NCBI RefSeq assembly: GCF_037038585.1
Contig: NC_092520.1
Location: 193,296,604-193,360,603 of the forward strand
Length of the DNA: 64,000 bases
Direction: 5' to 3'
Source: Patagioenas fasciata
Taxonomy: Eukaryota; Chordata; Aves; Columbiformes; Columbidae
Part shown: one piece after another, positions 1 through 11,541 of the stretch
Layout: each line of letters begins with the position of its first letter
Numbering within the stretch: the first letter of the stretch is position 1
Made by a program: the position numbers and the translations under genes
The notes under the pieces: model-generated
What the model was told of the DNA's origin: nothing
Database searches by the model: none
The model's input: the letters and a program-made list of their open reading frames with translations, nothing else

Positions 1-580
1 CCCTTCAGGTAGTTATAGGGAGTGATGAGGTCACCTCTAAGCCTCCTCTTCTCCAGACTAAACAACCCCAGCTCCCTCAGCCTCTCTCCATAGGTCTTGT
101 GCTCAAGTCCCTTCAACAGTCTTGTTGTTCTTCTCTGGACCCGCTCCAGCACTTCAATATCTTTCCTGAACTGAGGGGCCCAGAACTGAACACAATACTC
201 CAGGTGTGGCCTCACCAATGCAGAGTACAGGGGAAGGATCACTTCCCTTGTCCTGCTGACCATGCTATTTTTGATACAGGACAGGATACCATTGGCCTTC
301 TTGGCCACCTGGGCACACTGTTGGCTCATGTTGAGCTTCCTGTCAACTAGTTCCCCCAGGTCCCTTTTTGCCTGACTGCTCTCCAGCCACTCTGTGCCCA
401 GCCTGTAGCGCTGCAGGGGGTTGTTGTGCCCAAAGTGCAGGACCCGGCACTTGGCCTTGTTGAACGTCATCCCACTGGAATCAGCTCATTTTTCCAGTCT
501 ATCCAGATCCCTTTGCAGAGCCCTCCTGCCTTCCAGCAGGTCAACACTCCCTCCCAACTTGGTGTCATCAGCATATTTGC
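1..580 (-). mobile_element. CR1 LINE, 5'-truncated, reverse transcriptase C-terminal part
   Basis: This is a chicken-repeat-1 non-LTR retrotransposon read on the minus strand. Its 5' truncation point is at about 580 and its 3' part runs off the left edge. Translation of the minus strand gives the end of the reverse transcriptase: the catalytic YADD lies at 564-575, followed by the [13 protein letters not shown], [16 protein letters not shown], KANGIL and [10 protein letters not shown] blocks typical of CR1 ORF2. The frame stays open for almost 190 codons apart from one TGA at 486-488. That marks a fairly recent but dead copy. Similarity stops abruptly at about 580, as expected for incomplete reverse transcription. 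CR1 is the dominant LINE of birds and is a main reason for calling the organism avian. The exact subfamily cannot be set by eye. Confidence 0.95.
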
Positions 581-3500
581 ATCAGTCATCAGCAAATGAC
601 TGTTTCATTTCAGTTCTTCCTTAGTGATCCTTAAGCTTGGGAAAGAAAAATATTATTTTTTAAAAATCAAACATCTTTTAGTGTCTACATTAGTAGTGAA
701 ATGTCATGATTTATGCCGGCTAAGAGTAGCTTCACAAGCATTGAAACTGATTTCTGGTTTTATAATCTAATCCAATTAATGTTGGGTGGGGATGTTGACT
801 AAATTCCATATTTAGATAATAATTTTCCTGTTTGATTACTAATTGTGCTTATAGGTCAAAGTAAACTGCTCCAAGATCAATCTGCTGCCAGAGAGCACTG
901 GCCAGTGAGCTAATCCAGAGTCCATGTAAACTCAGTGTTCAAATGCCTTTGAGTGCAGCTTCTATGCTCCTCCTTGCTACAACTGAAAAACCAATATACT
1001 GGTGGTAGGTAGAGTTCTACATACATGTTGCAAAGAACCTGGTAACATGTTTTGATTCTAAACAGTATTTTTAGCAATATACTATTATATTAATGGTTTT
1101 TATTCCCAGTGCCTATCAATAAGATTTCATCTCTTCTGTAAAGCTTGAGACTCATGCTCTTCCTGTCATGTATCAATTCCTACACCCTCTCACCACATTT
1201 CTGTGACTTAAGACAGAGAGTGAAAGTATATATTTTATAAGATGCTTCAATAAAGTGATAAGCACATTAGTTACAGTTAGAGTATTTTGGCCAACTTGAG
1301 TGCTGACAGGCTGGCAGTTAATGTTGAAACACAGGACCATAGACAGACATCTGCCTGTGGAGACTTTCTGCCCAGCATTAGTAACTCTCTCTGCGTGATG
1401 GCCAAATGCCCCACTCGACACATTCTCATGATAGTTTCATCTAGAAACATTTTCATGTTCCCAAACACTGTATAATAACTTGAAATGTGCTCTGACTTCT
1501 CAGGCCATCTTGTCTGAAAAAGGCATAAATAAAAAAGTCCGTTGTCTGAATATGAAAAAGGCTTCTGCATGCACCAGAACAGAATATCAGATAACATTTT
1601 GTATCAAATTACTGAACTACAGTTCACCCACACAGTGTGGCTGGCGAGCCCCATTTTGCTTGTCAGCTTGCACTCAAATGCAGAGCAAAGAATAAGGGTA
1701 GATGTCTTCATTTCAGCAGTAACCTGCAGCTAGATGGGCTTAAACTAGTGCTGAAGTTTCGCTCAGCACAGAGATAACAGCAGATCTCAAGATCTAAGAT
1801 TGGATCTACTAAGAGGAAATGGAGATCTGTTCAGTGGAAGAGAGAACATCCATAGATGTACAGACAGTGTTCATGCACAGACTGGGCTTACAGCACAAGA
1901 ACATCTAGCAGATGTTATCCAAAGAACCAGAACTGGCTGATTGGGTACCTGTGTGTTCTGCTTTAAATCTTTCCTTTTCTTTTTCGTCACCCAGTGTCAA
2001 AAAAACACGGGAGGGTGGGGGGCAACTTAGAAAGGTGGTGGATCCTGTCAGCTGACACAGAAGGCACAGTGGTGAAGCAATTTCTGCTGAGATTTTGCAG
2101 GACTTGCAGCTCTCATGAACTGTATTTTTGAGCGCCAACTATCAGTGCATTATGATACCTGAAACGACCAGGGCCCAGGCAATTGTCCTAACTTGAATTC
2201 CAGCTGCCTGGGATTGCATAAGTAACATCTCCCATTCATGACAACAGCCTGTGCACAGCTGTTCATGCAATGTCCAGGGTCACCTTAAAACAGCCCTGCC
2301 GGGATTACAGCTGTCACCCACTGTGAGAAACAGAAGTGATTTTGTCACAGAGGGCATGACAGGCTGAGGGTATTGTCAGTGTCCCAGTAAAAGCAGCCAA
2401 GCTCATTTGAAACTAGCTAACTTGTATTACCTTAGACACTTTAGTTGCAATAGCATGTTTAGGCCTGGCTGATTTATCTCACTTGGACATTAGTGCTAAG
2501 ACTGTAATTACTTCTCGTTCTACCAGGTTCTTCTTATCCCAGTGGCAACTTGTCCAACACTTAATTTCAACTAGAGGAAGAGAGAACTTAGACTAAAGGA
2601 AGATCATAAACCTTTAGCAACATGAAAAGAGATCAGTAATAGGATGACCCCATAGCTGCTTTTTAGCTTGAACTTTTTTGTGAGGAGTCTGATCACTTCA
2701 GAAAGTTGGAAGAAATTGCAGAGGTACCTTACATATGCTAGATAAGGATTTGTTTAAAAGACTTCACACAGAGCCTAAATTATCATTGGCTCCAAGAGGG
2801 TCTGCAGCACATATATATATATTGGTCAATATATTAGTTAGCAGGCAATGCTACCCGTGAGCTGAAGGAGACCTGGGGCTTGTTGCAGTCAATCTGATTG
2901 TCCTGGCTGCAAATAACGGGAGCTGGTGCAGCTTCTCAGAGGCTGCTCTTCCAGGATCGCTGCACAACACCACCATCAAGTGGTCTCTGCACCACAATAC
3001 AGGAGCATGCTAAGCCCCACATCTTTTTTGAAATGGGAATGGTGGTGCTGAGTTTTCAACAGATACAAAAAGCAAATGTCTTTTCAACATCAGATGAGAC
3101 TTCATCATAAGAGAGTGTTTGTGTTTAACTGCTTCTCACCTATTATGTATTCCACAACTGTTGCTCTTTCATCAAACATACCAGCGAGCTTATTTCTCAG
3201 AATATTTGGAAAAAAGTAAACTACTTGCAGTTAAACTAGCTTAACAGAAAACTTTATATTTTATGTGCACATATTGTAATTAGACAGATGCTTTCTTAAA
3301 TTCTTTTTCTTTCTTATTTCCCCAGTATCTATATGAAATTCCAATATGCAAAATTACAGTTGAGAAATAAAGTGCAGATAATGCAGCCTCAAAGCACAGC
3401 AACCTGAATTTTCAGTACTGACTCATGATTTCCTGCAGAGAATCGTATCTTGAACATTTATCAAAGTTTCTTCTATAGAAGCCTATCCACAGGTGACCTG

Positions 3501-4821
3501 TATAGAAATATCCTCCTGCTTTTTGTGTTTGGAAGGGATTGTGATTTTTTGGTAGCTCTGTTTTCATTTCTACTTGGTTTCCTGTGATACTGGTTTTTTT
3601 CTCTTTCAAATGTATAGTAATGAGCAAAGGGATTCTGAATTTTTTGTATCCATGCTTAATGAGTTCCCAAAAGCATGCTGGATTGGAATATGTATTACTG
3701 TGAGTTCCCTTTCCAAAATTTTCTAGCCCTCATCTCTCCACAGAGGTAGGATACTGTGACAGGATCTGTGTAGCAATGTTTTGTTGGGCCACTTAACAGT
3801 CAGTACATGTTAATAGGAATCTAGAACTTGATGTGGTCCTACATAGCCAGAATGTTTTCTTGGAAGTTAGATTGAATCTTCTACTTAACAGCTCCCACCA
3901 GATGTGAAAGTTGCAATCACTTTCAGTATAGACCTCCCACTCCTTCTGAGGTTTTGCTAATTTAACTTTATTGTCCTGGTTTGAACCTGGAGCACGTAGT
4001 GAACACAGATATATAGATGACTTAACTGTACATCTCTAAGTTCTTCTTGAGTTGCATCTCCTCCTTTCCCTCTAAGGTTCTGTACTTCCTTATATTTGGG
4101 CAACTTATCCCTTCATGCAAATTTAAATTATTAAATAACAGATCAGATGGTCAAAAAGTTGCAGGGAATGTGTCCTCACCTGGACATCCTGGAGTTCCAT
4201 AAGGGTAAGGGGTTAGAAGGGATCCTATTAGCCAGATGGTGAATTGGAGGGTCAAATATACACCAGCTGTCTGTATAGTTTGTCTGAGTCACTCCCACGG
4301 AGATTCCACAGCATTCTTAGGCTCCAGGTGCTTTATCATCCCAATTAGACAGTTGTGCAAACTCCAGTACAAGAAAAATTAATTCCTTATCATTCCTGTC
4401 GTATTCTCTACTCAATACTGTTTTACACAGTGGAAGATTATTATCATATGTATTCTGTTAGATTTTTCTTCCTTAGATTTAATTATACCGATTATTTCAT
4501 GTTCAGTTTCTAAAACATCATTATCTCGTTCTTCTTTGGTCTCTCCATCAGGGCTGTGTTTTTCTCGAAGTGGGTACATGTAAGGGGGCAGTATCAGTCT
4601 TTGAGTTCTGCCCTTTTTAACATATCACTGCTGGAGCTGCAACATAGGGTCTGTGTGGAACTGTGAGAACAGTTCCATCACTATTCTTGATGTAATTATT
4701 TTAATATTTGAAGGAAAGTTTTCTTTACTTTTGTCCTAGGTGATCTGAGAAATATGGGGGTTTTTTAGTTGTGCAAGAGTGGTGATATGCTTAAGTATTA
4801 ATATATAATAGAAGCACATGA
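581..4821. other. Stretch without recognised gene
   Basis: This is AT-rich unique sequence with scattered stops in all frames. It holds a short (AT)7 run near 2811-2824 and a G-rich patch near 2009-2022. A strong-looking plus-strand splice acceptor ends at about 3326, but it is followed by only 14 or 26 open codons depending on frame, too little to call an exon. I see no repeat family here. Confidence 0.6.
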
Positions 4822-4900
4822 CCTGCTTTGTGTTAGCACTATATAAAGACAGAAAAAGATTATTCCTGCCACCGAAACTTACAGTCTAAATGTGAAAAGG
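4822..4900 (-). repeat. Ancient MIR/L2-like SINE tail
   Basis: The plus strand reads as the reverse complement of the old amniote SINE/LINE tail. That tail has an 'attgtaagctc...cagggac' block followed by a 'gcgctatataaa' block. Here the recognisable pieces are GCACTATATAAAGACAG at about 4836 and CCTGCC...CTTACAGTCTAAA at about 4866-4890. The copy is very divergent. The same tail is seen on the opposite strand at 31820 and 48200, which supports the family assignment. The exact Repbase name is not assigned. Confidence 0.5.
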
Positions 4901-5464
4901 GTAGATATGGATCCCAGATAAGCAGTAAGACACTAATTGTCAGTGGCAGACAAAAACTACAGTAAGCAAAAGACAGAAAAGGAGAGAATTAAGGTTATAA
5001 TTGCTGCATAAAGGACTCATTTTTAAAAGTTCTCAATATTTAATGAGTCACATTACACAAACCTTAAAAAAGATGACCAGATAGATGTAGTTGTTCAGAA
5101 TGCAGCAGGAACAATGAAAGTGTAGTTCTTGAAAATATTAGATCTAGGTGTCTAAACGTACTGTGAAATCTCTTTGATGTGGTCATAAACACACAAAGTT
5201 TTTTAGAGTAATTATTTTCATAGTTAAGCAAAAGTTACATAAGAAGTTGTTTCTTTCGGTGCAGTTATTGTTGATTAAGGGAATTAATGACAGCAATCCT
5301 GCAGTTACATAATTATTATGGTATTATGATATTAATTTATATTCATGCTATAATTATTATATTAAAAATTGGACAAGCCAATTTAGAGGATAAAAGCAAG
5401 ACTAAATGAACCAAAAAAGGTTCTGTGATAGCATGCACTTCTCCAGCATTACTTCACCTCCTAC

Positions 5465-5605
5465 CTTCCTACTTTCCCCAAGCTGCATCAGCTTCCCAAT
5501 GATGATGTCCACTTCAAAACATGGCCAAAAATAGACATGGTGCTTTGCAGACCACAACCGGTTCTGAGTAGCAGTATTTACTATTTCAAATAAATCACTT
5601 CTCAG
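5465..5605 (-). CDS. Candidate coding exon, unknown product (splice-flanked)
   Basis: On the minus strand a pyrimidine tract ending in TTTTTTTGCAG is followed by 141 nt, exactly 47 codons, with no stop. A plausible donor, AAG|GTAGGAGG, then follows at 5464. The peptide starts LRSDLFEIVN, contains KHHVYFWP and FEVDIIIGKLMQ, and has an amino-acid mix that looks coded rather than random. If real, it would be an internal phase-0 exon of a gene read right to left. I do not recognise the protein. No convincing partner exon was found on the minus strand in this window, so it may be an orphan exon, part of a gene with very long introns, a pseudo-exon, or chance. No start codon is claimed. Confidence 0.3.
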
Positions 5606-6040
5606 CTGCAAAAAAAGAATGGATTCCAGATGCAATGTGCTTCAAAGGCAAATTTGTTGAGCAAATACTTATTTTGCAAAAGTTACTGTCAACTATTTGA
5701 CCAATTCATGATGTGTTTCATTTAGCATATAAGGATGTAAGGCCATTTGTCCAACTGTTGCATTTGAGAAAGTACGTTTACTTTCAAATAGGCATTTAAT
5801 GAATAAAAGTAGGCATGAAATGAAGAAAAAAAAGACAAGTTTGAAAAGGAGGGATTAATGACAACATGCATTTCAAGGTGTGCCATAGATTCTGAGGCAC
5901 TGTTGTTGTTTAACCCCAGCTGGCAACCAAGCAGCACACAGCTGCTCACTCACCCCTCTCCCCTCTCAGTGGGATGGGGGAGAGAATAAAAAAAAAACTA
6001 ATTTGGTTAAGATGAAGACAGTTTAATAGGATAGCAATAA

Positions 6041-6143
6041 TGTATTAATTAATTAATTCATTAATTACTATTCACTAATTCTATTAATAATGTAATAATA
6101 ATAGTAGTAGTTGTAAATAATGATAATAATAATAATAATAATA
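6041..6143. repeat. AT-rich simple repeats: (TTAA)n and (AAT)n
   Basis: Inside the LTR, an ATTAATTAATTAATT run at about 6042-6066 is followed by GTAATAATAATAGTAGTAG and then a clean (ATA)n run at about 6124-6143. Trinucleotide AT-rich expansion is common in this part of the LTR and does not mark a separate element. Confidence 0.85.
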
Positions 6144-6419
6144 GAATATACAAAACATGTGATGCACAATGCAATTGCTCACCAGTCATTAACCCTTCCC
6201 TGAGTAGCTATTGCCCTCAGCAGGCTTCCCCCAAGTTTATATACTGAGCATGACATCATATGGTATGATGCATCATATGGTATGCAATATCCCTTTGGCC
6301 AGTTTGGGTCAGCTGTCCTGGCTGTGTCCCCTCCCCGATTGTTGTGCACTCCCCACCCTTCCATTGGCAGGTCAATATAAGATGAAAAGTCCTTGACTGC
6401 TTAGCAACAACTAAAACAT

Positions 6420-6813
6420 TGGTCCAATTTTATGGTTGCTGCACTTTGTCTAGTTTCATTAAAGTTCATTCTTCATTAATCTAGCTGATTCTAACTATAA
6501 TACCCTATAATATCAAATTTCCCCATCCTTCCACAATACCCAGCAAGTGCACCCGGGTCCTCATGCAAAAACAGTCCCAAAGATGCCAAGAGGAGCTGTG
6601 CTTCAGTACCAACCACTTCAGAAGTAGCTCAAACCTGTTCATAAGACAATTCTTCGATCAGAGGTCCAAGGAGTGATCAGCAAGACTCGCTCACCCTTTA
6701 ACGGTCCCATATGGCCAGTGCAAAATCTAATGGCAGCTGGAGACTAACAACAGACTATCATGGCCTGAATGAAGTCACACCAACACTGAGTGCTGCTATG
6801 CCAAACATGCTCG
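6420..6813 (+). pseudogene. Degenerate endogenous-retrovirus fragment with pol (RT) remnant inside the LTR
   Basis: The plus strand at 6660-6813 encodes, in pieces, the N-terminal blocks of an ERVL-like reverse transcriptase. A SPFN..IWPV block at 6691-6720 is followed, after a one-base frameshift near 6724, by a W.L..DY..LNEVTP block and an LSAA.P block. The remainder (6420-6659) is not confidently assigned; 6540-6659 may be more internal retroviral sequence. The piece is non-functional: it is short, frameshifted, and has no catalytic YxDD region. It lies opposite to the inferred sense of the surrounding LTR, which implies inversion or a nested event. If the LTR sense is in fact plus, two deletions in one provirus would explain the layout instead. 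Confidence 0.65.
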
Positions 6814-7488
6814 AAAATTAACTCTATCCCAGCAGAAGCCAGGACAGGTACAACAAAATGTGCCTAAGTTTGACCCATTCCCAGAAACCTGGCATCACTT
6901 AATTTTAGGACAATGCCTGTTAATGTTTTCTGGGAAGCCTTTTCAATACACCTTGCTATGTATCTGTAATAAAATTATTTTTCTTTTCTTCTTTTCTTTG
7001 GAGAATAAGGATCACCATAATAATATAACCCATCCGCCTCTCCTGCCCACTCAGTCAGAAGTATTGTCTGACTATATATGTTAAGTCTGATTATAATTTT
7101 GTGCCTGTCTTAAGCACAATCATGATAAAATAGACAGGCAGGAATATAATTTGAGTTCTACATGGTCATTCCATGTATCACTTAAGCAAAGAAGAAGAAA
7201 GACTGATTAAGAAGTGATATCTGCTCATCTATTCTTCTGTCACGAAGTCAAAATGACCACAAAAATTACAATTGTTCTCTAAAAGCTGTCATTATATTTG
7301 ACAAAAAAAAAAAAAGGGGGGGACTTGCCAGATGAAATATTTTTATCTTCTGAATCTTAGAATATGGCTTTTCCTTGCACATAAACCTTTCCTACCCTTA
7401 GTATAGCTGAACTGCTCATATTCATAACTAAACAACTATTCATTGTGACGCCTTTTGTATTAATGTCAAAGATTCAAATTTTTTTTTC

Positions 7489-7512
7489 TTGTTTGTTTGT
7501 TTGTTTGTTTGG
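7489..7512. repeat. (TTTG)n microsatellite
   Basis: About six uninterrupted TTTG units follow a short T run. Confidence 0.95.
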
Positions 7513-8728
7513 TGGACTATCTGTTTAAGAATATTACTTCTTGAATGGCAAGATGCTTTATTAAATCAGTGTAACCATACAGAATATAGCCCTGATTCAC
7601 ATTCGCAATCTCTGAAGACCTTGATTCATGTAATCAGATAGTGTTTTGATAAATAGGAACTGTAAGGCTTTTACCTTTATATATATCTATCCATGACCTA
7701 TGTGCTATCATGTTGTCCCAAAGGAGTCCCTATAAGCACAAAGATCAGCCATTTCAATCGTCCCTAATGAGGTTCAGCTGATCAGCAGTAATTCATTAAG
7801 CCACAGCACCTCAACCTTCTCAGCCAGCAGCCTATGACTGCCCTTAAGGTAGCCTGATGGGAGAGCAAGTGGCTCAAAACTTCCAGAAATTCAGGTCATG
7901 TTAGTCTCTAAATCACTAGCCAACTTTGCAAATGGAAGCGAGGCATTGTGGGGCTGGTCCTTAGTTCTTGAGCACAGTGGCAGAAAAAGAACAGAACAGA
8001 CTCTTATGTAACATGTGTGATTATGAAAACACAGGGAAATAAATGTTCGGTGCTTACAAACTGGTACCCTCTCATCACGTTTCTGGAAATCAGGGACCTA
8101 CAAAAATGTCTTCATATCGGAAAAGACCACAAATAATTCTTAATTTTGATATTTCTTGGGCTTTGCTGAAAATGGAAGTATTTTTCTAACTAATGTATAC
8201 GACAAGGCAAATATACATCTTACTGTCTGGCACAGGTTTCTATTTGTTCAACATGATGCTGTGGAACCAAATGACTTGGTTCACCATTACATGTTTACAT
8301 CCCTGTGTATAGAGTGCAACAGTTTTAATTTAAAATTCAAACCCATTTTCAAGCATGCAAGATTGTATTTTAATGGAAGAAAGCAAAGGCATGATTGCAA
8401 AGGCGTGTAATAAGTGTAGTTTTAATATTTATACTCAAGATGGCAGTATGAAAACAGAAAACAAATACTTCCGTACGGACTTCCCAGAGTTCTGTTGGCT
8501 CTTTCCCGGTCCTTGATTTTATTGCGTTCTTAATAAGACTGAACAGTTTAAATCACATCCAAATTAGAATTCAGAACGGTCAACAACGAGAAACACCCAG
8601 AGAGCAAATACTCAAGGAGGGGAAAAAACATTAAAACATGCATTATTAAAAATAGAGAAATGATTAAGTAATGAACCTTTTGACAGAAGTTCATTAACAG
8701 AATGCACAATTTCAAAATACCGAATCAG

Positions 8729-8746
8729 AAAAAAAAAAAAAAAAAA
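8729..8746. repeat. Poly(A) run, 18 A
   Basis: Uninterrupted adenines. No SINE or processed-transcript body is recognisable on the left, so the run cannot be assigned to a retrotransposed copy. Confidence 0.95.
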
Positions 8747-11451
8747 TTAACTAGATGCTGGTGAACTCTTCGCAAAGCTTTAAGCTGCAATAAATGTAAT
8801 TGTCATGGGCTTCTCTTCCATTGAACTACATTTTAAAAGTTCTTATTCTGTTTGGCAATACTTGCTGCACTTAAATCTATTTCCCACCACAGATGTCTCC
8901 CTTCTATCCCTTTGCTCTCTGTCTTGTCTCTTCTTCATGCACTCAGACACTTACACCTTCCTATCAATGCACATGCATTATCTAATTGTTCTATGTCCCT
9001 AATAAATATCTAATGTGTTTAACTACAAACCAAAATAATGTATTCTTTGCCTGTAGAGCTGAAAATTATTTAATTTATGACACATGGAGTAAACAGAATT
9101 TGATGCCAAGAAGCTTTGGTACCATTAAAATCAGATTGTTGAAATGTTCATGTCAGGTATCATTATGAAGCTATTTTATTGTGTTTTATCATACGTAAGT
9201 GATGACTGCATAATAGATTCTAAATTAAGGTAAAATATAAACTTTACAGTAAAACACTGACCAACATTAATAAATATTAACAGGATGAGAAGATACAATC
9301 CATCTGGAGCCAAATAAATTTTTATGAAGAACTTGCCAACAGAAATTCCTGCAAAAACACAATATTTCCACACAAGCAGAAACTGGGATATGTTAACTCT
9401 TCAGGGCATTGTAGCAAAAGTAGACTAACAATGCTTAAATACTCCAGGCTCCATTTGTGTCTCTAAATTTTCACATCGGCATATTTTCATGGACTGCAAA
9501 CTAAAACAATGTGGGAGGGAGAAAGATGTCTGGTATTACAGGTTATGCTAAATCATCTTTTAGCCCTTCTGTATAAGAAGAGGCTTTTCTGTTATGTTTA
9601 TAGAAGAGCATGGGCAGCCAATGTGTTTGAGAAATTAAAACAATTGGCTTAAATTCTACTACAAGTTCCTGTTACGTGACTGGAAGAGGCAGCTGAGTCA
9701 TCATCTTGTCTTTGAATGTGGCTGGAAAATACCATGATGGAGTGAATCATCACCGTCCTGTAAGTTCTCTTTCTTACCGTAAACAATAAAGTGTCTGGAA
9801 AAGTACTGTAGAACAAATGTTACAACTCTTTTGTAATGCTGGTTTGGGAAGAGTTGTTACTAACAAATGGTAAGAGGGCAGTTTGCATCTCTGTACCTGG
9901 AATAAGCTTTTATACAAAAATTCTCTCCAGAGCCAGTCATTGATGTCAGAGCCAAGATTTCTAGAGGATGGATTTGTGTGTATGTTATTTGCCTGTGTGT
10001 CATCTTCTAGGTGGTTAGCGCATGTGAAAGTGTACTTTTCTCCTTAAGTAAAGGGTAGCTGCTAAGTTGGTGAAAGGGAGAGCTCTTAGAAAGGGAGTAG
10101 CTGGAGTAGAGTTTGCTATATTCCTCAAAACAGTGTAATATTTACAGAGTTTTACAGCACTTTCTAGTTGAAAACTGTCCGCAGTTTGATAATGTAAGAT
10201 ATATCAAGCAAGTAAGCAACTCGTCACTGGAAAATGCCTAGACTCTGGGGTCAGAGTGTTTTTGTTTTTCCTGAAATGGGAAAATTATCTGCAACACCCC
10301 CCAACAACATCTGCTGTTATTTAACAGTGGGGATGTAGTATGGCAGTCTCCATTCCCCATTAATATAAGTTATGGGAGAGGGAGATGTTTGTAGACTTGG
10401 TTTCTTAGTCCCCATCTACAGCAGCCCCTCCAAAGAGTCACATGTAGCCATCTGGTTACCATCTGTGTCTTATCAAACAGCATGGGACGTTTCCAAGTAG
10501 TTAAGCAGCCAAAAACTGAGCATCCATAGCCTGTATAGAAGAGTACCTGAAAGAAATATGCATACTCTATCATTGGGGCCATGCATACTGGGCATATGAT
10601 CCTCTCTGGTTCTTCAATTAATACTATCTTTGAATATCTAAGGGCAGATTAATTTTGATGACAGTAAATCCTCTGACTTACGGCAGACTGACTCTGGTCT
10701 TTGCTTTCTGAGCTATAATCATGCCAGCTGAAATTGCAGGTTCTGGTATCAGTGAGATAAGACTGTACTTTTGTAGCATTTAGTAATTACAGAGGATGCA
10801 CACCTGAGCTGAAGGCAGCTGTACGGACTGAGCACGGTTTCATGGATGTTCTGCTGAAGGAACAATGCACTTTGCAATTCTACCATGTTTTTGCTCTGCA
10901 ACGATGCCTGTTCCTTGTGCTTATTTGGAGCTGTATAATACCCAGAGGAATGCTATACTTCTAAAATTCATTCCCTGGTCATATGCCTGTTTTCAACATA
11001 CGAATATAGCAGGAGTGCAGTAAGCCCAGCATGAACATTTGAGCTTAGAGCTGAGTGAATGATTGCATCCCTTTGCAGCTGCCATGACTGAACAACACGT
11101 CGTCTCTTCGGATGTAAAGGAAAATAAAAATATGCGGCATCTTTTTGTAGCAGGCCTTGATTGCTACTGCTGGACATTCTGCCCATCCATTCTTCTTATC
11201 TCTGGCTGGAAGCACAATTAAAGGCCCCTGAATATAGCAATATAAGACTAATCCTCTAATCCCCTAACTGGTTCTGTTAAGACTCTACCACATACAAACA
11301 AAATCAAAACAAACGAACAAATAAAGCAATTAATGAAATAAATCAGATGTCATGGCTTTCATATCTCCTTGTCCTTTTTCCACATAGTATTTGGGAATTG
11401 CCTGAAAGGCACTCCAGTGCTATTAAGCTACTATTGGAGAGAGAATACAAT

Positions 11452-11541
11452 GGGCTGATTCTTCCAGTTGCATAAACTGGTGTACTTTCATTTAAGGTAA
11501 CGAACTCCCACATTGCACCCAGTTGAGGATTTAGCCCTAGG
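11452..11541. repeat. Fossil palindromic (foldback) amniote repeat
   Basis: The left arm starts GGGCTGATTCTTCCAGTTGC and the right arm ends CAGTTGAGGATTTAGCCCT. Read on the other strand, the right arm starts AGGGCTAAATCCTCAACTGG, so the two ends are imperfect inverted copies. The pattern matches an old palindromic repeat found in reptile and bird genomes, whose ends resemble 'gggccagatcctcagctggtg'. I infer a non-autonomous foldback or MITE-like origin. It causes the minus-strand open frame in this area, which should not be read as a gene. Confidence 0.55.

Larger units (their letters stand above)
5896..6851 (-). mobile_element. Avian ERVL-type LTR remnant with near-matching target-site duplication
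   Basis: The left end (5901) begins TGTTGTTGTTTAACCCCAGC and the right end (6846) finishes in CCCAGCAGAAGCCAGGACA. Both match, from memory, the ends of a common avian ERVL-class LTR. Flanking 5-mers GGCAC (5896-5900) and GGTAC (6847-6851) differ at one base, which fits an old 5-bp target duplication. I infer that the LTR's sense strand is minus: it has a TATATAA box at about 6236-6243 and, downstream, ATTAAA at about 6023-6028 followed by a T-rich stretch. LTR-like sequence covers about 5901-6419 and 6812-6846. The part between is not LTR (see the separate pol entry). No complete provirus and no gag or env were found. Confidence 0.8.
6852..11451. other. Stretch without recognised gene
   Basis: Unique AT-rich sequence with simple repeats only: an A13G7 junction at 7303-7322, (TTTG)n at 7489-7512 and an 18-A run at 8729-8746. 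Open frames are all under 85 codons and show no recognisable domain or splice context that I trust. Confidence 0.6.
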
